A stretch of DNA of 64,000 nt. It comes from JAZKFT01 sp039925965 (GTDB lineage: Bacteria; Bacteroidota; Bacteroidia; Chitinophagales; Chitinophagaceae). The translations under genes were made by a program, and so were the position numbers. Below, piece after piece: positions 58,364 through 64,000 of the stretch. The notes beneath the pieces were generated by a model, which saw nothing but the letters and a program-made list of their open reading frames with translations, was not told the origin of the DNA and made no database searches. The DNA lies in assembly GCA_039925965.1 (NCBI GenBank), contig JBDSXW010000094.1:1-64000 (forward strand), read 5' to 3'. Numbering within the stretch: the first letter of the stretch is position 1; every line of letters begins with the position of its first letter.

Positions 58364-58634
58364 TCTTTTGTGAGCCGGGCTGAAGTACTACTATTGGGCC
58401 ACATTGGCGTCGCTCCGTTCAAAAGTTGTGCTACTATCGGGCTTTTATCGGGGTGGATAGTATTGTGTTTCCGGCGCAGGCCTCCCTACCAGTGTTCATG
58501 CATTATTTGATTTACATTATGTGCGAATAAAAAATAGGGGTTGGATGGCTGAAGCCTTCGGAAGAGTATCACTATAAAGCTACAATCGGTGTATCACAAT
58601 TACTCGCATTGTTACTTTTCTATACCTTCAAAAA

Positions 58635-59689
58635 ATGCAGCTTTTATTTGGTATCGATACTTTAGTGGCAGTGGCTTCACGCTACAAAAACCTGCGGATC
58701 GGTTTGGTAACCAACGATGCAGCACCCTCCGTTGATGGGCGGCAAAGCAGGGTGGCATTACTGCAGGCTGGTTTCCATATTGCAATCCTGTTTTCGCCGG
58801 AACATGGTTTGGGTGCGACCGGCGCGGATGGTAGTTTTCAACAAAATACAATTGATGAGCTTACCGGCTTACCGCTAACCAGCCTTTATGGAAAGCATTT
58901 ACAACCAACAGAAGCCGACCTTGCCGATTATGATCTCATGATTTTTGATCTGCCCGATTTTGGCTGCCGGTTTTACACCTACCAATGGACTTTAAGATAT
59001 ATCATGGAAGCCTGTTCGGCGTTCAATAAACCCCTGATTGTTTGCCACAGGCCCAATCCATTAAGTGGAAATCTGGCGTTAGCTGAAGGCCCAATGCTGG
59101 ATATCGATTGCGCCTCTTTTATTGGTCGCTGGGATATTCCGATTCGTCACAGTTGTACCATTGGCGAACTGGCCAGCTTTTGGAATGTACAGCAAAGTCT
59201 TCACGTGGATCTTACCGTAATGCGGCTTCAAAATTGGAATCGTAGCCAGTTCTTTGCGGATCATGAAATGCCGTTTGTGCCTCCGTCGCCTGGTATTACT
59301 GATGCCGAGACGGCGCTGCTATATCCCGGAACGGGGTTGCTCGAAGGGATTAATGTAAACGAAGGCCGCGGCACCACAAAACCTTTTAAAATCCTCGGAG
59401 CTCCATGGGTAAACCCTGGGCCTTTGATAATGCTTTTTCAGAATTACAATTACAGGCGTTCGCTCATCGCCTATTTCCTTGATACCTGCATGGGGTCGCT
59501 ATACTAACGAAACCTGCAATTGGATTCAATTAACTGTTAGAGATGCCGGCCCTATATCCTACTAATGCTGATCCTGATGGAGACAGGCATTTGGAAAAGC
59601 TAACCGGGTTTAGTGGTATCTGGGATTTATTAAAATGTCCTAACTATATTTTCCGGGATGGGATGGATGCAAGCTCTTTACTGTATTGA
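58635..59689 (+). pseudogene. NamZ/DUF1343-like exo-N-acetylmuramidase, frameshifted
   Basis: The first frame holds the normal N-terminal two thirds: 'FGIDTLVAVASRYKNLRIGL', 'FSPEHGLGA', 'DLMIFDLPDFGCRFYTYQWT', 'VCHRPNPLSG' and 'ALLYPGTGLLEGINVNEGRG'. It then shifts near 59475 and stops. The next frame continues 'IPAWGRYTNETCNWIQLTV' to a stop at 59565, and a third gives 'DGDRHLEKLTGFSGIWDLL' to 59689. Joined, they approach full family length. Unlike many members it has no signal peptide. Probably a peptidoglycan-recycling gene in decay. Confidence 0.72.
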
Positions 59690-59816
59690 GATATTAGGGG
59701 ATATTTCAAAGACGTCAAGTTTTAAAAACCTGACTTCTTTAGGGGTAGCGCAACCGAATTGCTAAATTATTTTGCTTTTACTATTATATTTGGCCAGCAG
59801 ACAAAATTGAGACAAG

Positions 59817-61979
59817 ATGAAAGATGCACTTTCTATTTTACAACAGCGTTTTGGTTACCCGGCATTCCGGCACAACCAACAGGAAATCATTGAGCAGGTT
59901 TTAAGTGGACATAACGCGGTGGTATTAATGCCTACCGGTGGCGGCAAAAGCCTTTGTTACCAGGTGCCGGCGTTATGCCTGCCAGGAGTAACGATTGTCG
60001 TCAGCCCATTGATTGCACTTATGAAAGACCAGGTAGATGCTTTGAAAGTAAATGGAATTGCCGCAGAATTTCTCAATAGTTCTCAATCCTACGATGAACA
60101 AAATTTTATCATCAGTAAATTACAACGAAATGAATTAAAATTACTCTATGTTGCCCCGGAAAGGCTGCTCGGAAGTGAAGCCCAATTCATCAATTTTTTA
60201 AAGAACATACAGCTTTCTTTGTTTGCTATCGATGAAGCACATTGCATCAGCCAATGGGGTCACGATTTCAGACCAGAGTATTTAATCCTGGGGCAATTGA
60301 AAAAGCAATTTCCCCTGATTCCCGTCATCGCCCTAACTGCCACCGCCGATGACCTGACCAAAAAAGATATTATAGAAAAACTGGAATTGCAAGACTACCG
60401 GGTTTTTGAAAACAGTTTTAACCGTCCCAATATCTATTACTATGTAAAGCCCAAAGCCAATTACTATAAAGACCTGGTTAAATACCTCAAAGATCATAAA
60501 AATGACAGTGGCATTATCTATTGCCTCAGCCGGGTGGGAACCGAGAACCTCGCGCAGAAATTAAAAGACGATGGCTTTATCGCAGAAGCCTATCATGCAG
60601 GCCTGGAACGGCATGTAAAGGACGACCGCCAGAATAAATTTCTCCGGGACGATATCAAAATCATAGTTGCCACTATCGCTTTCGGGATGGGTATTGATAA
60701 AAGCAATGTGCGCTTTGTGGTGCATGCCGATCTGCCCAAAAATATTGAAGGCTATTACCAGGAAACGGGTCGTGCAGGCCGCGATGGATTGCATAGTGAA
60801 GCGCTGCTATTCTTTGGTGCCGGAGATGTGATGAAGCTGAAAAAGTTTGCGGAGGTGGAAGGCAACGCAGCACAGACAAAAGTAATGTTACAGAAGCTGG
60901 ATAAGATGGTCCGTTTCTGCGAAACGAGAAGTTGCCGTCGCAAATACCTGCTCAATTATTTCGGTGAAACGGCGCCAGACAATTGTAACAGTTGTGATAC
61001 CTGCCTCACAAAATCGCCTAAAGAAGACGCGACGCTAGTCGCTCAGAAAATACTCAGTACTGTGGTGCGTACCGGCCAAAGTTTTGGCATGCATTATATT
61101 GCTGATATCTTGAGGGGCAGTCATGATCAAAAAATAAAGGAACATCACAAAACTTTGACTGTCTATGGCCTGGGAAAAGACCTGCCAAAAGAAGAATGGA
61201 TTTATTATACGAAGGAACTGGTGAATGAAGGATACTTATTGCCCAACCCAGATAAGATGAACGCCCTGGAATTAACGGAGAAAGCACAACCGGTTTTATA
61301 CCAAAAAGAAGCAGTGATGCTCACCAAACCAAGGGCTGTAGTTATGGCGCAGGAACCGACAATTTACCAGAAACTTCCCTTTGAAAAAAACCTGTTCGAG
61401 TTGCTGAAACAGTTTAGAAATACGATTGCCAAACACGAGAATGTTCCGGCCTACGTTATTTTTAGCGACAGCACACTTATGGATCTTGCCACTTACTTGC
61501 CGCTCACTAATAGCGACCTTCCTAAAATATCCGGTTTTGGTGAAGTAAAGATTGAAAAATATGGATCCACGTTTTTAGAAGCCATCCAGGATTATTGTAT
61601 CAAGGAAAAGCTGGCAACCCGTATAGAGCTGAAAGAGCCAAAAAGGCAGCGGAAAGTAAGCACAGCTCCGGAAAAACTAACTGATACCAAGCAGACCAGT
61701 TTTGACATGTTCCGTTCCGGAAAGTCGATTACTGAGATTGCTGAGGTCCGTCAGCTTACAACCAGCACTATTGAAACACACCTGAGTTATTTTATCGGTG
61801 CAGGCCAACTAAATATAGACGATATCGTAAAAGTGGGTAAACAAAAAATAATCCAGGCCGCAATTGCTCAGCACGGGGATTCTGTTTTGAGAGACCTGAA
61901 AGATAACTTACCTGATGATGTTTCGTTTGGAGATATCCGTATGGTCCTGGCTTCGATGGGGAAGATGGTTGCGGGTTGA
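59817..61979 (+). CDS. recQ: RecQ ATP-dependent DNA helicase, 720 aa
   Basis: SF2 helicase for recombination and repair. Motif I 'MPTGGGKSLCYQ', motif II 'AIDEAHCISQWGHDFRPEY' and motif VI 'QETGRAGRDG' are present. The RQC zinc site is 'CRRKYLLNYFGE' with 'CNSCDTC', then the winged helix ('KTLTVYGLGKDLPKEEWIYY'), an HRDC domain (about 530-610) and an extra C-terminal HTH_40 tail ('MFRSGKSITEIAEVRQLT'). A TATATTTG box is at 59785-59792. It shares its tail type with the Pif1-like helicase at 39655. Confidence 0.95.
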   Translation: MKDALSILQQRFGYPAFRHNQQEIIEQVLSGHNAVVLMPTGGGKSLCYQVPALCLPGVTIVVSPLIALMKDQVDALKVNGIAAEFLNSSQSYDEQNFIISKLQRNELKLLYVAPERLLGSEAQFINFLKNIQLSLFAIDEAHCISQWGHDFRPEYLILGQLKKQFPLIPVIALTATADDLTKKDIIEKLELQDYRVFENSFNRPNIYYYVKPKANYYKDLVKYLKDHKNDSGIIYCLSRVGTENLAQKLKDDGFIAEAYHAGLERHVKDDRQNKFLRDDIKIIVATIAFGMGIDKSNVRFVVHADLPKNIEGYYQETGRAGRDGLHSEALLFFGAGDVMKLKKFAEVEGNAAQTKVMLQKLDKMVRFCETRSCRRKYLLNYFGETAPDNCNSCDTCLTKSPKEDATLVAQKILSTVVRTGQSFGMHYIADILRGSHDQKIKEHHKTLTVYGLGKDLPKEEWIYYTKELVNEGYLLPNPDKMNALELTEKAQPVLYQKEAVMLTKPRAVVMAQEPTIYQKLPFEKNLFELLKQFRNTIAKHENVPAYVIFSDSTLMDLATYLPLTNSDLPKISGFGEVKIEKYGSTFLEAIQDYCIKEKLATRIELKEPKRQRKVSTAPEKLTDTKQTSFDMFRSGKSITEIAEVRQLTTSTIETHLSYFIGAGQLNIDDIVKVGKQKIIQAAIAQHGDSVLRDLKDNLPDDVSFGDIRMVLASMGKMVAG

Positions 61980-61982
61980 TGG

Positions 61983-62140
61983 GCTACAAATCGCTGGCGG
62001 GTATTTTTTTAATTTTGCCTTTTTCGTCAGCTATAACCATATAGCTGTTGAGAGCTTTAGTTTCAGCGATAATAGCCGTTGAAACTTTTTTTAATGCTTT
62101 TTTGTTTTTTCCATCAACTCTGTATGAGTTTCGGAAAGGA
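61983..62140 (-). pseudogene. C-terminal remnant of a zeta-toxin partner protein
   Basis: Minus-strand reading 'VDGKNKKALKKVSTAIIAET' then 'LNSYMVIADEKGKIKKIPAS', ending DL and a stop at 61983-61985. The 'Y.viaDekG..kkiPA.dL' ending is one I associate with small proteins encoded next to zeta-type toxins in Bacteroidota. No start is visible. Confidence 0.5.
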
Positions 62141-62591
62141 CTATATTTTTTTTAGTAACTCCCATAATTCAAATTTATGAATGATTGGGTTTCTGTCCAA
62201 TTCTCCTTCTGCAATTAGATTTGGCGGGGTATTATTATTTTGAAAAACTGCACAGTTGTTTGCCAGTTCAATGTATTCAAACAAATACCTGATACCTTAC
62301 TACTTCGTAACCCAACAATTGTACCCTTTTTATTAACTGCAAATAGCTGCGGGTGGCTAATGTTGTTTCAATATCAAACGTTTCATTGGAGCGTAATCTG
62401 ATTTCTATCTCTTCGAGCATTATCCTTCCGGCTCTCATTGCTACAGCTTCCGGGTTTTCAGGATTAAGTCCGGCTGCAATAATACCTGCATTGATAAAGA
62501 TTTCCGTGTGAAATACTTCCGGCAGCAAGTATTTACTTGCCGTTGTTTTTCCAGCGCCATCGGGACCAGCAATAATATAGAGGGTTGGCAT
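62141..62591 (-). pseudogene. zeta-toxin-like ATPase with internal deletion
   Basis: The first 104 residues are a normal zeta-type P-loop kinase start ('LYIIAGPDGAGKTTASKYLL', 'INAGIIAAGLNPENPEAVAM', 'FDIETTLATRSYLQLIK'). Asp replaces the usual Asn in the P loop. The frame then breaks at 62277, and the protein's end appears in the next frame ('YLFEYIELANNCAVFQNNN', 'IHKFELWELLKKI') to 62141. About 60 middle residues are missing, so it is inactive. Confidence 0.72.
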
Positions 62592-62626
62592 TCGGTGATG
62601 GGTTAGATAGTGAAAGTAACAAGAAA

Positions 62627-64000
62627 CTAATAACCAGCCAATTTCCTCACAGCCTCGTCCAGCCTGCTTTTGGCCATATATTGCCGTTCCAGTTCTATAC
62701 TAAAAGGTATGGGCGTATCAAGGCTGCCACATCGCATTACCGGGGCATCCAGCAATTCAAAACAATGCTCGCTAATCCAGGCAGCTATTTCGCCACCAAA
62801 GCCACCTGTTAAATTATCCTCATGTAAAATAAGCACTTTGCCGGTGGCTGCTACTGTCTTACGTATGGCTTCATAATCTAATGGGATTAATGTTCGCAGG
62901 TCTATTATCTCCATGCTGATGTCGTTCATACTCGCGGCACAGTCGGTCGCCCAATACACGCCAGCACCATAAGTAATAATTGATATGTCTTTTCCCGTTT
63001 GTACTGTTCGTGCTTTCCCGATTTCGATTTCAAAATAAGTTTCCGGCACAGGTCCACTGATGCTTCGGTACAAGCCTTTATGTTCAAAAAACAGTATTGG
63101 ATTGGGGTCGTTGATCGCCGCAATCATCAGGCCCTTTGCATCAGCTGGTGTGGATGGGTATACAACCTTAAGCCCGGGTGTGTGCGTAAACCAGGCCTCA
63201 TTTGTTTGGCTATGAAATGGTCCTGCACCCATGCCGCCACCGCAGGGCATTCGGATCACTACGTCAGCATTTTGCCCCCAACGGTAATAAATTTTTGCGA
63301 GGTTATTAATAATTTGGTTGAAACCAACAGTAACAAAATCGCCGAACTGCATTTCCATTACGGTTTTAAAACCTTCCATGCTCATGCCCAGGCAAGCGCC
63401 AACGATTGCACTTTCGCACAACGGCGTATTGCGTACCCGTTGCTTTCCAAACTTTTCTACAAAACCCTCTGTTATTTTAAACGCACCTCCATATTCGGCG
63501 ATATCCTGGCCCATTAATACCAGGTTCGCATGTTGTTGCATACTCTGATCCAACGCTTGTTTAATTCCATCAATAAAGCGGAGGTTGTTTTCAATTTCAT
63601 CCTGACCTAATGACCACTGACTAATGACTAGTGACTTTGCTGGCATATACACATCCGCAACTTCTTCGGCCGTATCGGGTTTCATTTCCTTTGCTGCAAA
63701 CCCTTTGGCCAGTTCATCCTCAATATATTTTTTGATCCCAGCCTTTTTATCAGCAATCATGCTTTTATCCAGCAAGCCAGCTTCCAGCAAATAGGTTTCA
63801 AAATTTTCAACCGGGTCTTTTTTCTTCCATTCGTCAAAAAGGTGTTGCGGTACATATTTTGTTCCACTTGCTTCCTCGTGCCCCCGCATGCGAAATGTCA
63901 TGCATTCTACCAGGTAGGGCTTTTGATTTTCGATGCAGTAATTACGGACGCCTTTGATGGTATCCAATACGGTGAGTATATTATTTCCATCTACCTGGAT
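62627..64000 (-). CDS. fused 2-oxoacid dehydrogenase E1 (alpha-beta), 3' part
   Basis: Thiamine-diphosphate-dependent E1 of a pyruvate or branched-chain 2-oxoacid dehydrogenase complex, with alpha and beta chains fused. The gene runs off the right edge; the frame is open to 64000 ('IQVDGNNILTVLDTIKGVRN'). The alpha-type end ('YLVECMTFRMRGHEEASGTK') spans about the first 125 residues seen. The beta-type part follows ('LVLMGQDIAEYGGAFKITEG', 'PLCESAIVGACLGMSMEGF', 'ILHEDNLTGGFGGEIAAWI'). The linker 'PAKSLVISQWSLGQDE' is encoded by a word repeat (63602-63640) also found between genes. The complex cannot be told from E1 alone. Confidence 0.9.
   Translation of the reverse strand: MQVDGNNILTVLDTIKGVRNYCIENQKPYLVECMTFRMRGHEEASGTKYVPQHLFDEWKKKDPVENFETYLLEAGLLDKSMIADKKAGIKKYIEDELAKGFAAKEMKPDTAEEVADVYMPAKSLVISQWSLGQDEIENNLRFIDGIKQALDQSMQQHANLVLMGQDIAEYGGAFKITEGFVEKFGKQRVRNTPLCESAIVGACLGMSMEGFKTVMEMQFGDFVTVGFNQIINNLAKIYYRWGQNADVVIRMPCGGGMGAGPFHSQTNEAWFTHTPGLKVVYPSTPADAKGLMIAAINDPNPILFFEHKGLYRSISGPVPETYFEIEIGKARTVQTGKDISIITYGAGVYWATDCAASMNDISMEIIDLRTLIPLDYEAIRKTVAATGKVLILHEDNLTGGFGGEIAAWISEHCFELLDAPVMRCGSLDTPIPFSIELERQYMAKSRLDEAVRKLAGY
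63602..63640. repeat. intergenic-type word repeat inside the E1 coding sequence
   Basis: CTGACCTAATGAC, CACTGACTAATGAC and CTAGTGAC follow in tandem. The first 13 bases are identical to 32033-32045. In frame they encode SLVISQWSLGQ between the alpha-like and beta-like parts. Confidence 0.7.

Overview
The window reads as chromosome of a Bacteroidota bacterium, most likely a member of the Chitinophagaceae or a close relative (inference). The grounds are: type IX secretion hallmarks (a PorP/SprF-family barrel overlapping a giant PKD-repeat protein, CHU_C-type and type A C-terminal sorting domains); a TamB-TamL pair with the lipoprotein form of TamA; E1 alpha and beta fused in one chain; and Bacteroidota-type promoter boxes (TTTG / TAnnTTTG) instead of sigma-70 boxes.

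Layout. 0-5 kb: secreted or lipid-anchored proteins, a CHU_C protein and a frameshifted DUF7793-like gene. 5-13 kb: housekeeping and small metabolism genes (SRPBCC, trpF, LUD protein, HD hydrolase, lpxD, arfB), then an MbnP/MbnH-like pair (candidate copper or kynurenine metalloprotein and its diheme enzyme). 13-28 kb: envelope biogenesis (Wzx-like flippase, half of a sugar transporter, a pseudo-peptidase/propeller/barrel protein, MBL hydrolase, tamB-tamL) and an rRNA pseudouridine synthase. 28-32 kb: a metal island (sco-fur facing merC, with a canonical promoter overlapped by a palindrome) and a Tat-exported Gfo/Idh/MocA oxidoreductase. 32-38 kb: PorP/SprF plus a 1601-residue PKD/CHU_C protein. 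38-43 kb: tRNA-Phe, a CvfB-like protein, a Pif1-like helicase, and remnants of response regulators.

43-55 kb is the accessory and most unusual region: a tandemly duplicated two-gene module (small beta-helix-type secreted protein followed by a large secreted protein built of 'DTDPGFG' repeats), a relict third copy, a LamG/type A sorting protein, a dying toxin-antitoxin pair and a stand-alone LytTR regulator. Genes here end in a family of hairpins with a shared loop sequence and changing stems. One large gene is split by a one-base deletion, and its paralogue shares a 101-bp identical tract with it, suggesting gene conversion.

55-64 kb: an Uma2 relict, an acidic unknown protein, mqo, a frameshifted NamZ-like gene, recQ, zeta-toxin debris and the 3' part of a fused 2-oxoacid dehydrogenase E1 gene running off the right edge.

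A second theme is low-complexity 'word' repeats between genes, often just upstream of start codons. One such word repeat lies in frame inside the E1 gene. Broken genes (DUF7793-like, sugar transporter, response regulator, ParE toxin, DPGFG protein, Uma2, NamZ, zeta toxin) are concentrated among accessory genes, while very long core genes are intact. This argues for real decay more than for general sequencing error.
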